Shown here: piece after piece, positions 26,754 to 35,036 of the stretch
Numbering within the stretch: the first letter of the stretch is position 1
How the letters are laid out: every line of letters begins with the position of its first letter
Source: Xenophilus arseniciresistens
GTDB taxonomy: Bacteria > Pseudomonadota > Gammaproteobacteria > Burkholderiales > Burkholderiaceae_C
DNA: 64,000 bases
Assembly: GCF_028023875.1 (NCBI RefSeq)
Contig: NZ_JAQIPB010000007.1
Location: 1 to 64,000, forward strand
Reading direction: 5' to 3'
Translations under genes and position numbers: made by a program
The notes under the pieces: generated by a model
Database searches by the model: none
Told to the model about the DNA's origin: nothing
What the model saw: only the letters and a program-made list of their open reading frames with translations

Positions 26754-27250
26754 GGCATGGTCTCGATCTCGAAATAGGCCTCGAAGCTCAGCGCGGCGCC
26801 CGGGCCCATCTGCAGCGCACGCGGGTCGATGCGCAACTGCAGGTCGAAGCTCTCGTTCATCCAGCCCGTCCGCACGATGCCCTGCCACACGGGCACCCGG
26901 TCGCCCGGGCGCGCCGCGCCGCTGGCAAAAACGCCCAGGCTGCGCCACTGCACCTGCAGCCCGGCCGGCGCGCGCAGGCCCGCGATGGCCGGCGGCACCA
27001 CGTAGAAGATGCGCGCGCGCCGGCCCACGTGGGGCGTGGTGGCCAGCCGGTAGTCGATGCGGCCCAGCGGCAGGGCCAGGGTGTGGGCATCGACGGGGCG
27101 GGCCTGCTGCAGGTCGACGCTCACATGCGCGCGCGGCGAGGTGCTGTCGTCCAGCCGCGCCACCTGTGCCCAGGCGGGCGCCAGCAGCAGCACCAGGCCC
27201 ATGACCCAGAAGGCTCGTGGCAAAAAACGGCGGAGGCACAGCGCAGGCAT
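26750..27250 (-). CDS. Short fimbrial-subunit-like exported protein (pilin 3)
   Basis: 166 aa. Signal peptide (helix GLVLLLAPAWA, cleavage near AQV) then a beta-rich domain without Cys. The C-terminus ALSFEAYFEIET and the preceding FDLQLRIDPRAL look like the last strands of a pilin-type beta sandwich, but the central repeats of the other three subunits are missing. I do not recognise a named family. It lies 2 bases after one subunit gene and overlaps the chaperone gene by 4, so it belongs to the cluster; it may be the tip, an anchor or an assembly helper. Confidence 0.6.
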   Translation of the reverse strand: MPALCLRRFLPRAFWVMGLVLLLAPAWAQVARLDDSTSPRAHVSVDLQQARPVDAHTLALPLGRIDYRLATTPHVGRRARIFYVVPPAIAGLRAPAGLQVQWRSLGVFASGAARPGDRVPVWQGIVRTGWMNESFDLQLRIDPRALQMGPGAALSFEAYFEIETMP

Positions 27251-27252
27251 GG

Positions 27253-27954
27253 CTATTCCATCGAGGCCGTGAAGCGCACGGTGCCGCGGTAGTTGCCCGC
27301 GGGGTAGACCACGTCGTTGACGTAGCTGAATTGCAGGCGCGTGGCCGAGAGGTTTCTCGACTGGTAGGTCCAGGAGGTGCCGAGGGTGCCGAACAGGCAG
27401 GGCAGGCCGTTGATCAGCAGGATGCAGACATTGGCATTCGCGTTGAAGGTGGCGATCTGCTGGCTGGTGCCGCCGGTGAAGGGCGCGCTCGTGCTCTGGA
27501 TGTCGCCCGAGGCCGCGTTGCTGTTGTTGCTGGCCACCCATCGGATCTTGGTGAAGGGGATGACGGTGGTGCCGCAGGTGCTGCTCTGGCAGCTCAAGCC
27601 GGCCGAGGAATCCACGCTCAGGGTCACCGGGCGCGCCGTCGTGTTGTTGGCGACGGTGCGCGTTGGCGTCACCCAGACGTCGATCGCGGGCGTGCCGGCC
27701 ACAGCCGTCGGCGTCAGCCCCACGTTGTTGCCCGCGACGTTGAAGTTCACGGTGTCGGTGCCGACGGCCGAGCCCACGCGCAGCGAGATCGCATTGGCGC
27801 TGCTGTTGTCTGCGACGGTGATGATGACCGCGCGCGCCGCAGGCGGATGCACCAGGCCCGGCAGCGCCGCCAGCAGCAGCACGGCCGCCTGGCGCCCGCG
27901 CCGGCCGCGCCGGCTGGGCGGCTGGGGCGGGGTGCGCAAAGCGCCGTCGCGCAT
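27253..27954 (-). CDS. Fimbrial-subunit-like secreted protein (pilin 2), with four cysteines
   Basis: 233 aa. A basic N-terminus and signal peptide end near ARA. The mature part is Asn/Thr/Ser/Val-rich and all-beta, with AISLRVGSA...GTDTVNFN near the start (shared with pilin 1, ILLRVGSG...TDTLSWN) and the final strand GNYRGTVRFTAS. Unlike its paralogues it has four Cys in two close groups (LSCQSSTC and NVCILLINGLPC), which could form disulphides in the periplasm. Nine bases separate it from the pilin 1 gene. Probably a minor or adhesive subunit (inference). Confidence 0.68.
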   Translation of the reverse strand: MRDGALRTPPQPPSRRGRRGRQAAVLLLAALPGLVHPPAARAVIITVADNSSANAISLRVGSAVGTDTVNFNVAGNNVGLTPTAVAGTPAIDVWVTPTRTVANNTTARPVTLSVDSSAGLSCQSSTCGTTVIPFTKIRWVASNNSNAASGDIQSTSAPFTGGTSQQIATFNANANVCILLINGLPCLFGTLGTSWTYQSRNLSATRLQFSYVNDVVYPAGNYRGTVRFTASME

Positions 27955-27963
27955 GGCGCCGGT

Positions 27964-28602
27964 TCAGAGGCTGGTGGCCGTGTAGGTCACCGTGGCCGTG
28001 TACAGGCCCGAGCGCCAGCCGGCCGAGCCCGTGCCGTCGAGCGCATAGGTCCAGCTGCCCGTGGCCACCGTGCCGGCCGCGAAGTCGATGCCGGCCGTGC
28101 TGGCGGTGGCCAGCGCCGTGGGCGTGGGGTGGGCCAGGCCGGCGCCGGCCGTCACCGAGACGTTGCCCAGCGTGGGGCCGTTGGCCGCGAAGGCGGTGGC
28201 CGTGTAGGTCAGCCGGCCGCCGGCGGCGTTGTTGGTCCAGGCCGACACCGCCAGCGCCGCGGGGTTGGCGCTGGTGGTGGCGGTGGGCGCCGTGCCGCCC
28301 CAGTTGGCGGCCTGGTTGTTGCCGTTGACCGGCGCGGTGGGCGCCGTGGTCACGCTGAAGCTGGTGTTCCAGCTCAGGGTGTCGGTGGTGGCGCCCGAGC
28401 CCACGCGCAGCAGGATCATCTTGGGCACGGCCACGCTCAGGTTCACGCGCGCCTGTGCGGTGATGGTGCCGGTGCCTGCGCTGTCATAGCCGTACTGGCT
28501 CTCGGCCAGCGCTGCGCCGGCCGGCAGCAGCAGCAGCACGGCGGCCGCTGCCACCGCCCGCGCCATCAGGGCCGTGGAAGGCCGGGTTGTCTTTCTGATC
28601 AT
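27964..28602 (-). CDS. Fimbrial-subunit-like secreted protein (pilin 1, probable major subunit)
   Basis: 212 aa. Signal peptide (AAAAVLLLLPAGAALA, cleavage before ESQYG) then an Ala/Thr/Gly-rich beta protein: ILLRVGSGATTDTLSWN, APVNGNNQAANWGG and the closing strand GLYTATVTYTAT. A strong AGGAG lies 9 bases before the ATG at 28602; the longer reading to 28641 is less likely. It is the first subunit gene after the barrel gene, behind a 102-base gap that could hold its own promoter; strong ribosome binding and simple composition suggest the major subunit (inference). Confidence 0.7.
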   Translation of the reverse strand: MIRKTTRPSTALMARAVAAAAVLLLLPAGAALAESQYGYDSAGTGTITAQARVNLSVAVPKMILLRVGSGATTDTLSWNTSFSVTTAPTAPVNGNNQAANWGGTAPTATTSANPAALAVSAWTNNAAGGRLTYTATAFAANGPTLGNVSVTAGAGLAHPTPTALATASTAGIDFAAGTVATGSWTYALDGTGSAGWRSGLYTATVTYTATSL

Positions 28603-28704
28603 GTCGGGGACTCCTTCTGACTGGGTTGAACGGCAGCGCACGCAGGCGCTGATGCAAGGCGCCGGACCTGCGCACAGGGCGCCGGCCGGCTGTCTGCTGC
28701 AAGG

Positions 28705-31047
28705 TCAGTCCCTCACCTTGATCACGGGGATCTCGGCATGGGCCTGACCGCGCAGCGGAACATGGATGCTTACGCCGCTTTCCGTGGCCGCGCCCCAGGG
28801 CAGCGGCACGCTGTCGAGCGTGAGCGTGAGCTGATGGCGGCCGGTGCCCACCATCGGGAATTCGAAGCGGCCGTCGCGGTCGGTGGTGGTGCGGTAGCGG
28901 CCGTCGAGCAGCACCTCGACCTGGGCCGCGCCGCCTTCGCCCATCTGTGCCTCGCCGTCGCGGTTGGCGTCGAAGAACACGCGCCCGCTGACGCTGCCGC
29001 TGCCCGCCTCGGCCGAGGCGCCCAGCACCGGGAAGGCGCGGCCGGCCGAGCCTTCCCAGCGCAGGTAGACATGGGCCGTGCGCTCGTTGCCGCGATAGAC
29101 CTGCGGGCCGTTGCCGAAGGCGCCCACCGGCAGATGGTTGGCCGTGCGCGCCTGGTTGAGGCTGGCGGCCAGGCCCATGCGCCAGCCGCGGCCGAGGTCC
29201 TTTTCCGCGCTCAGCGTGCCCGACAGCCCGCGGCTGGTGTACAGGCCGCCGCTGCGCGAGGTGTAGCGCAGGTTGGCGGCCACGTGCGCGCTGCTGTCGA
29301 GCCAGTAGCGCAGCTGCACGCCGGCCGTGGGGTAGCGCTGGTCGCCTCCGTTGCTGCGGTCCTGGGCGTAGCCCAGCGTGGTGGTGAGTTCGGGCCGCAT
29401 GGTTTCGTAGCGGCCACGGATCCAGTCCTGCTCCCACTGCAGTTCCTGGCCGGTGGCGCTGCCGCCGCCCAGCACGATCTGCTCGTTGCGCCGCACCGTC
29501 AGGCTCAGGCGCGTGCGCGGCCAGTCGAAGAACTGCGTCTGGTAGAAGGCCTGGGCGTACAGGCTGTGCAGGTTGCCGGGCCGGGCGCCCGATGCGCCGG
29601 CCTCGTAGCGGCTTTGGTAGAGGCTCAGGCTGCCACCCACCGAGCTGCGCCTGTCGATCAGGTACTGGAAGTTGCCGCTCGCGCTGTGGCGCGTGTAGCC
29701 GGGCAGGCCGCTGCCTGTGCCTGCGCCCAGGCCCGTGGTCAGCCCCACGCCGGGCCACAGGAGCAGGCCCTGGCCGACCGCGTAGCGCTCGTGCTCCAGG
29801 CCGGCGCCCCAGCTCAGGCGGTTGCCTGAATGGTCCACGCGCCAGTAGGCGCCGCGCGTGCCGGTGTTCAGCGCATCGTCGCCAAAGTACAGGTTGGGCC
29901 GCGCCGTGTAGGCGCCCCATTCATGGCGCATGCGGCCCACGCGCGCGCTGGCCTCCAGGAACAGCCCGCGTGAGGGGCCGGCGGGCACGCCCGGCGTGAG
30001 CGTGCGCACCTGGCTGCCCACGGCGGTGAGGCGAAAGCGCCAGTCGCCACTCTGGCGCAGCTCGCCGCCGCGGCCGATGGCGGCGGCCCAGCTGTCGACG
30101 TCCTTGGTGCCGCTGCGGATGCGGTCGAAGCCGCGCAGCCAGGGGTCGGTGAACGCATCGCCCGGCCACCAATATTCCACCGCCGGGATGCCCTGCGCGC
30201 GGCCCAGCTGGCCGGCAAGGTACCAGGCGCCGCCGAGCTGCTGCGTGTAGCCGAGCCAGCCCAGCCTGCCCTGGCTTTTCTCGAAACCGGGGTAGGGGCC
30301 GCCGGCCAGATCGCCGCGCCGGCCCAGGCCGGCGCGCAGGTCGAAGTCGGGGCCGTACACGCGCGTGGACAGACCGCGCACCATGCTGCTGCCCAGCGTC
30401 AGGCGGTAGTTGCGGCTCAGGCCCTGGGTCAGTTCGCTGTAGGTGTCGCCCAGCGTCGTGTCGGCGAAGATGCCCGCGCTCAGCGGCAGTCCCAGGTTGC
30501 GCAGCGTGATGCGGCTGCCGCTGCGCTCGCGGGCGTAGCCCAGGGTGCCGAAGCCGCCGACATCGGCGTCGCCCCGCCGCATGCGGCCTTCGGCCTGCAG
30601 CAGGAACTCGCCGTGGTTCAGCGTCTGGCGGCGGTACTCGGCGCGCATGCCGGCTTCGGTGGCGCGGCGGCGGCCCCAGAGGCTGTCGGAGGATTCACCC
30701 ATGCCAAGCCGGCTTTCCAGCAGCCAGCCGCGCAGGCCGTGGGCACCGGCGTCCTGCGCCGACTCGGGCTCGTCTTTGGCCAGCGCCTGCGCGTCGTCGG
30801 GCTGCATGAATCGGTCCTCATAGGCGCGCGGCGCCAGCTCGGCCTGGCGCCGCAGCCGCTCCTGCTCGGCCTGTTCGCGGTCCAGCGCCTGGAAAGCCAT
30901 CATGGCCTCAGGCTCCGCGCCCCGCGCCAGCGCCGGCAGGGCCGCCAGCGCGAGCAGCGACCATGCCCGCCAGCCGGCCGGGCAGCAACGCGCCCGCGCC
31001 GAAGCGGTCGCTTCGGCGCACACGGGCAGTCTGGTGAGCCAGCGCAC
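28705..31047 (-). CDS. Atypical outer-membrane usher-like barrel with C-terminal SdrD-B-like domain
   Basis: About 780 aa. A long basic leader and signal helix (SLLALAALPALARGA) are followed by a Glu/Gln/Arg-rich segment (about 50-75), then some 550 residues of alternating aromatic/glycine strands typical of an outer membrane beta barrel (for example LTLGSSMVRGLSTRVYGP, TRLSLTVRRNEQIVLGGG). The C-terminal 100 residues form a transthyretin/SdrD-B-like domain: SGRVFFDANRDG, TDRDGRFEF and LTLDSVPLPWG. Classical ushers place a plug domain inside the barrel after a GD...RG segment; here LGDTYSELTQGLS and VRGLS are present but the region between barrel strands is too short for a plug. It leads the fimbrial cluster. 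Start: GTG at 31047 chosen because it leaves a sensible signal peptide; a TTG at 31110 is the alternative. Confidence 0.7.
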   Translation of the reverse strand: MRWLTRLPVCAEATASARARCCPAGWRAWSLLALAALPALARGAEPEAMMAFQALDREQAEQERLRRQAELAPRAYEDRFMQPDDAQALAKDEPESAQDAGAHGLRGWLLESRLGMGESSDSLWGRRRATEAGMRAEYRRQTLNHGEFLLQAEGRMRRGDADVGGFGTLGYARERSGSRITLRNLGLPLSAGIFADTTLGDTYSELTQGLSRNYRLTLGSSMVRGLSTRVYGPDFDLRAGLGRRGDLAGGPYPGFEKSQGRLGWLGYTQQLGGAWYLAGQLGRAQGIPAVEYWWPGDAFTDPWLRGFDRIRSGTKDVDSWAAAIGRGGELRQSGDWRFRLTAVGSQVRTLTPGVPAGPSRGLFLEASARVGRMRHEWGAYTARPNLYFGDDALNTGTRGAYWRVDHSGNRLSWGAGLEHERYAVGQGLLLWPGVGLTTGLGAGTGSGLPGYTRHSASGNFQYLIDRRSSVGGSLSLYQSRYEAGASGARPGNLHSLYAQAFYQTQFFDWPRTRLSLTVRRNEQIVLGGGSATGQELQWEQDWIRGRYETMRPELTTTLGYAQDRSNGGDQRYPTAGVQLRYWLDSSAHVAANLRYTSRSGGLYTSRGLSGTLSAEKDLGRGWRMGLAASLNQARTANHLPVGAFGNGPQVYRGNERTAHVYLRWEGSAGRAFPVLGASAEAGSGSVSGRVFFDANRDGEAQMGEGGAAQVEVLLDGRYRTTTDRDGRFEFPMVGTGRHQLTLTLDSVPLPWGAATESGVSIHVPLRGQAHAEIPVIKVRD

Positions 31048-31178
31048 GTGACAGCATCCCCCTGATCTCCTGTTTGCGTGCAGTCTGCGACCGCGGCCAG
31101 GCTTGTCCAAGCACCCGTTGCGAGGTATGTCACAGATGCAGGAGGGGCGGCGTGCAGAATTTCACGCATCCAGGGGGT

Positions 31179-31206
31179 GTTGCATCCTGCCCGACCGACC
31201 CCATGT
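31179..31206 (+). promoter_or_regulatory. Candidate sigma-32 heat-shock promoter of htpG
   Basis: A -35-like GTTGCAT, a 13-base spacer and a -10 CCCCATGT. The -10 fits the sigma-32 consensus CCCCATnT exactly; the -35 keeps the TTG and one A of CTTGAAA. It lies 86 bases upstream of the htpG start, in the right orientation. Confidence 0.5.
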
Positions 31207-31291
31207 GGGCACAGGCCGGGCCTCGCCGCGAGGCACGCGCCCTAGAGTTTTTTTGGAGGGGCCTGCGCCCTGCAACCTTTGATGTACTTCC

Positions 31292-33352
31292 ATGGCTGAC
31301 AACGCAAAGACCCGACTTTCCTTCCAGGCCGAGGTGGCCCAGCTGCTGCACCTCGTCACCCACTCGCTGTACTCCAACAAGGAAATCTTCCTGCGCGAGT
31401 TGATCTCCAACGCCTCCGACGCCTGCGACAAGCTGCGCTTCGAGGCGCTGGACAAGCCGGCCCTGTATGAGGACGCGCCGAATCTCGAAGTGCGCGTGGC
31501 CTTCGACAAGGCGGCCCGCACGCTGACCATCACCGACAACGGCATCGGCATGAGCCAGCAGGAGGCCATCGACCACCTGGGCACCATCGCCAAAAGTGGT
31601 ACCAAGGACTTCATGAGCCGCCTGACGGGCGACCAGAAAGCCAACGCTTCGGAGCAGGGCCAGCTCATCGGCCAGTTCGGCGTGGGCTTCTATTCGGGCT
31701 TCATCGTGGCCGACAGGATCACCGTCGAATCGCGCCGCGCGGGCCTCAAGCCCGAGGAAGGCGTGCGCTGGGCCAGCGGCGGGGCCGGCGATTTCGAGGT
31801 CGAGCCCCTCACGCGCGCGCAGCGCGGCACCAGCGTGATCCTGCACCTGCGCGAAGACGCCGACGAGTACCTCAACGCCTGGAAGCTCAAGCAGGTCATC
31901 AGCAAGTATTCCGACCACATCTCGCTGCCCATCCTGATGGAAAAGGAAGAGTGGAAGGAAGGCGAGAACGACCAGGGCGGCGAGATGGTGCCCACGGGCG
32001 AATGGGAGCCGGTGAACAAGGCCAGCGCCCTGTGGACGCGGCCCAAGAAGGACATCAGCGACGAGCAGTACGCCGAGTTCTACAAGAGCATCAGCCACGA
32101 CTACGAGGCGCCGCTGGCCTGGAGCCACAACCGCGTCGAGGGCAGCACCGAATACACGCAGCTGCTCTACATCCCGGCCAAGGCGCCGCACGACCTGTGG
32201 AACCGCGAGCACAAGGCCGGCGTGAAGCTCTACGTCAAGCGCGTGTTCATCATGGACGAAGCCGAGGCCCTGCTGCCGGGCTACCTGCGCTTCGTCAAGG
32301 GCGTGATCGACTCGGCCGACCTGCCGCTGAACGTGAGCCGCGAGCTGCTGCAGGAAAGCCGCGACGTGAAGGCCATCCGCGAAGGCAGTACCAAGCGCGT
32401 GCTGAGCATGCTGGAAGACCTGGCCAGGAAGTCCGTCAAGGCCGCGCCCGAGAGCGCCGAAGGCAAGGTCGACATCGGCTCCGGCGAGTCGACGCCCGCC
32501 CCCGAGCCCACGAGCCAGGACGGCGTGACCGACGTGGTGGACAAGAAGGGCGAGCCTGCGGCCGAAGCCGCGGCGGCCCATGCCGAGGAAGCCGGCAAGT
32601 ACGCCCGCTTCTATGCCGAGTTCGGCTCCGTGCTCAAGGAAGGCCTGGGCGAGGACTTCGGCAACCGCGAGCGCATCGCCAAGCTGCTGCGCTTTGCCTC
32701 CACCACCAGCGACACGGTCAACGTGAGCTTTGCCGACTACAAGGCGCGCATGAAGGAAGGCCAGCAGGCCATCTACTACATCACGGCCGACACCCTGGCG
32801 GCCGCCAGGAACAGCCCGCAGCTCGAGGTCTTCCGCAAGAAGGGCATCGAGGTGCTGCTGATGACCGACCGCGTGGACGAGTGGGCGCTGAACTACCTGC
32901 ATGACTTCGACGGCACGCCGCTGCAGAGCGTGGCCAAGGGCGCGGTGGACCTGGGGCAGCTGCAGGACGAGGCCGAGAAGAAGGCCGCCGAGGAAGCGGC
33001 CGAGGGCTTCAAGCCCGTGCTGGACAAGCTCAAGGCCGCGCTCAAGGACAAGGCCGAGGACGTGCGTGTCACCACGCGCCTGGTCGATTCGCCGGCCTGC
33101 CTGGTGGTGCAGGACCACGGCATGAGCATGCAGCTGGCGCGCATGCTCAAGCAGGCCGGCCAGCAGGCCCCCGAGGTCAAGCCGGTGCTGGAAGTCAACG
33201 CCGAGCACCCGCTGGTCAAGAAGCTGGCCGGCGACACGGCCCACTTCGAGGACTTGGCCAACATCCTGTTCGACCAGGCCCTGCTGGCCGAAGGCGGGCT
33301 GCCTGAAGACCCGGCTGCCTATGTGCGCCGGGTGAACGCCCTGCTGGTCTGA
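31292..33352 (+). CDS. htpG: Molecular chaperone HtpG (Hsp90)
   Basis: 686 aa. The N-terminal GHKL ATPase has [26 protein letters not shown] and [11 protein letters not shown]; the middle domain has the catalytic Arg region ([18 protein letters not shown]), and the C-terminal dimerisation domain ends [12 protein letters not shown]. It refolds proteins after heat stress. It is about 50-60 residues longer than E. coli HtpG (624) because of a Pro/Glu/Ser/Ala-rich, acidic insertion at about residues 380-430, between ...[10 protein letters not shown] and [11 protein letters not shown] of the middle domain. A sigma-32-like promoter lies upstream and a TTCG-loop hairpin downstream. Monocistronic. 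Confidence 0.97.
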   Translation: MADNAKTRLSFQAEVAQLLHLVTHSLYSNKEIFLRELISNASDACDKLRFEALDKPALYEDAPNLEVRVAFDKAARTLTITDNGIGMSQQEAIDHLGTIAKSGTKDFMSRLTGDQKANASEQGQLIGQFGVGFYSGFIVADRITVESRRAGLKPEEGVRWASGGAGDFEVEPLTRAQRGTSVILHLREDADEYLNAWKLKQVISKYSDHISLPILMEKEEWKEGENDQGGEMVPTGEWEPVNKASALWTRPKKDISDEQYAEFYKSISHDYEAPLAWSHNRVEGSTEYTQLLYIPAKAPHDLWNREHKAGVKLYVKRVFIMDEAEALLPGYLRFVKGVIDSADLPLNVSRELLQESRDVKAIREGSTKRVLSMLEDLARKSVKAAPESAEGKVDIGSGESTPAPEPTSQDGVTDVVDKKGEPAAEAAAAHAEEAGKYARFYAEFGSVLKEGLGEDFGNRERIAKLLRFASTTSDTVNVSFADYKARMKEGQQAIYYITADTLAAARNSPQLEVFRKKGIEVLLMTDRVDEWALNYLHDFDGTPLQSVAKGAVDLGQLQDEAEKKAAEEAAEGFKPVLDKLKAALKDKAEDVRVTTRLVDSPACLVVQDHGMSMQLARMLKQAGQQAPEVKPVLEVNAEHPLVKKLAGDTAHFEDLANILFDQALLAEGGLPEDPAAYVRRVNALLV

Positions 33353-33370
33353 TCGATCGCGGGCTCAGCC

Positions 33371-33398
33371 GCCACGGGCGCCTTCGGGCGCCCGTGGC
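33371..33398 (+). terminator. Hairpin terminator after htpG
   Basis: A 12-bp perfect stem (GCCACGGGCGCC / GGCGCCCGTGGC) closed by a TTCG tetraloop, 18 bases past the htpG stop. The following T tract is short (GCTTTGG), so termination may be partial. Confidence 0.6.
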
Positions 33399-33524
33399 GC
33401 TTTGGGGCGGCAACACGTTCTTAAAGCACGAACGGCGCCGCCGGCTGATCGGCGTGTGGCTTGTGGCCGCTTGTGCGGGCCGCGCGCGCTGCGCGATGAT
33501 GGGCGCCCACCGCCAGGAGCCTGC

Positions 33525-33977
33525 ATGCCTTTTTCTTCATCCGACGCCGCCCGACCGCTTCCCCGCATGGGCCGCGCCCGGCCCGTGTGGGCGGCAGGCG
33601 GCCTGCTGGCGCTGGCGCTGCTGGGCGGCTGCGCCTCCGGCGTGGGCATCGGCATCGGCATTGCGCCCGGGCTGTCGCTGAACCTGGGCCTGAGCCGGTC
33701 GGGGCCTTCCATCGGCCTGGGCACGGGCTGGGGGCCGCTCGGGGCCGGCGTCAGCCTCAACAGCGCGGGCCAGGTGGTGGGTTCGGCCGGTGTGGGGGCG
33801 GGCGTCGGCGTGGGGGGCGTGGGGGTCGGTGTGGGCGTGGGCCAGTCGGCCGTGCTCTATGACCCGCGCGCCAACCCGGGGCCGCCTTCGGTGGCCCACC
33901 CGGCGGTCGAGCCCGGCGTGGTGGTGCAGCGCCCCGGCGCCCTCTGGCGCCCGCCGGCCGAGGCCGAAGCGCCCTGA
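33525..33977 (+). CDS. Gly/Val-rich lipoprotein of unknown function
   Basis: 150 aa. Signal peptide with lipobox ALLGGC (Cys about residue 37), then a glycine-rich domain: GIGIGIAPGLSLNLGLS followed by GVGAGVGVGGVGVGVGVG (about 89-107), then a Pro-rich tail. Start at 33525: AGGAG is 7 bases upstream, and the in-frame extension 5' lacks a signal. I know no function; similar short Gly-rich lipoproteins occur widely in Comamonadaceae. The repeat region gives the coding strand a run of six G tracts (33794-33841). Confidence 0.7.
   Translation: MPFSSSDAARPLPRMGRARPVWAAGGLLALALLGGCASGVGIGIGIAPGLSLNLGLSRSGPSIGLGTGWGPLGAGVSLNSAGQVVGSAGVGAGVGVGGVGVGVGVGQSAVLYDPRANPGPPSVAHPAVEPGVVVQRPGALWRPPAEAEAP
33794..33841 (+). 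repeat. Six-tract G-rich repeat, possible G-quadruplex, inside the lipoprotein gene
   Basis: Runs of 3-6 G at 33794-33798, 33800-33802, 33812-33817, 33821-33825, 33833-33835 and 33839-33841 with short spacers. This exceeds the four-tract rule for a G-quadruplex on the + strand and in the mRNA. It encodes alternating Gly-Val. Confidence 0.55.
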
Positions 33978-33984
33978 ACCTTCT

Positions 33985-35001
33985 TCAGGCGTACAGCGGT
34001 TCTTCGGCCATCGCCTCGCACTGGTCTTCCAGCATCTGGATCTGGCCCTTCCAGTAGTCGCTGCTGCCGAACCAGGGGAAGGTGATGGGGAAGATCGGGT
34101 CCTGCCAGCGGCGCGCCAGCCAGGCGCTGTAGTGCAGCAGGCGCAGCGTGCGCAGCGGCTCGATCAGCGCCAGTTCGCGGCGGTCGAACTCGCGCATCTG
34201 CTCATAGCCGTCCAGCAGGCCGCTGAGCTGGGCGGTGCGCTGGGCGCGATCACCCGACAGCAGCATCCACAGGTCCTGCACCGCGAAGCCGGTGCGCGCG
34301 TCGTCCAGGTCCACGAAGTGCGGGCCGCCGCCGGCGCGGTCGGTGGGGGTCCACAGGATGTTGCCGGGGTGGCAGTCGCCATGCAGCCGCAGCGTGCGCA
34401 GGCCGGCGCCGGCCGGCTCGGCCAGCGGCGTGTCGGCAATCATCGCGAGCGCGCGCTCGCACATGGCGGTCCATTCGGCCTGCACGTCCAGCGGCACCTT
34501 CTCATGCGCCAGCAGCCAGTCGCGCGAATCGGTGCCGAAGTGGCGCAGGTCCAGCGCGGGCCGCTGCACGAAGGGGCGCGCGGCGCCCACGGTGTGGATG
34601 CGCGCGAGGAAGCGGCCGATCCATTCCAGCACCTCGAAGTCGTCCAGCTCCGGCGCACGGCCGCCGCGCGAGGGGCTGACGCTGAAGGCGAAGCCGGCAT
34701 GGTGGTGCAGGCTGCGGCCTTCCAGCAGCAGCGGCGCCACCATGGGCACTTCGGCCTGCGCCAGTTCGGCCGCGAAGTCGTGTTCCTCCTGGATCTGCGC
34801 GTCGCTCCAGCGGCCCGGCCGGTAGAACTTGACCACCACCTGGCTGCGGTCTTCCAGGCCCACCTGGTAGACGCGGTTCTCGTAGGAGTTCAGCGGCAGC
34901 AGCCGCCCGTCGCCGAAGAGGCCCACGCTGGCCAGCGCGTCCAGCACCGTGTCGGGCGTGAGCTTCTCGTAGGCATGGGACGTGGCGGGGGTGTCTGACA
35001 T
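33985..35001 (-). CDS. srkA: Stress response kinase A (YihE/RdoA family)
   Basis: 338 aa kinase-like protein, close to E. coli SrkA (328). Motifs: ENRVYQVGLEDRSQVVVKFYRPGRW (nucleotide Lys), catalytic loop LHGDCHPGNIL and metal-binding FVDLDDARTG. The C-terminal HYSAWLARRW...FPWFGSSDYW is diagnostic of the family. SrkA phosphorylates proteins and counteracts stress-induced death through MazEF in E. coli. It lies 35 bases downstream of a DUF2855 gene on the same strand, so they probably share a transcript. Confidence 0.93.
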   Translation of the reverse strand: MSDTPATSHAYEKLTPDTVLDALASVGLFGDGRLLPLNSYENRVYQVGLEDRSQVVVKFYRPGRWSDAQIQEEHDFAAELAQAEVPMVAPLLLEGRSLHHHAGFAFSVSPSRGGRAPELDDFEVLEWIGRFLARIHTVGAARPFVQRPALDLRHFGTDSRDWLLAHEKVPLDVQAEWTAMCERALAMIADTPLAEPAGAGLRTLRLHGDCHPGNILWTPTDRAGGGPHFVDLDDARTGFAVQDLWMLLSGDRAQRTAQLSGLLDGYEQMREFDRRELALIEPLRTLRLLHYSAWLARRWQDPIFPITFPWFGSSDYWKGQIQMLEDQCEAMAEEPLYA

Positions 35002-35036
35002 CGCGCCATTGTCGCGGCGCGCCGCAGCCGGGCCGA

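Noticed and set aside
28484-29920. 478-codon frame overlapping the usher-like gene on the same strand
   Set aside because: Composition is Arg/Pro/Gly-biased and it overlaps the barrel gene, whose strand pattern and signal peptide are convincing.
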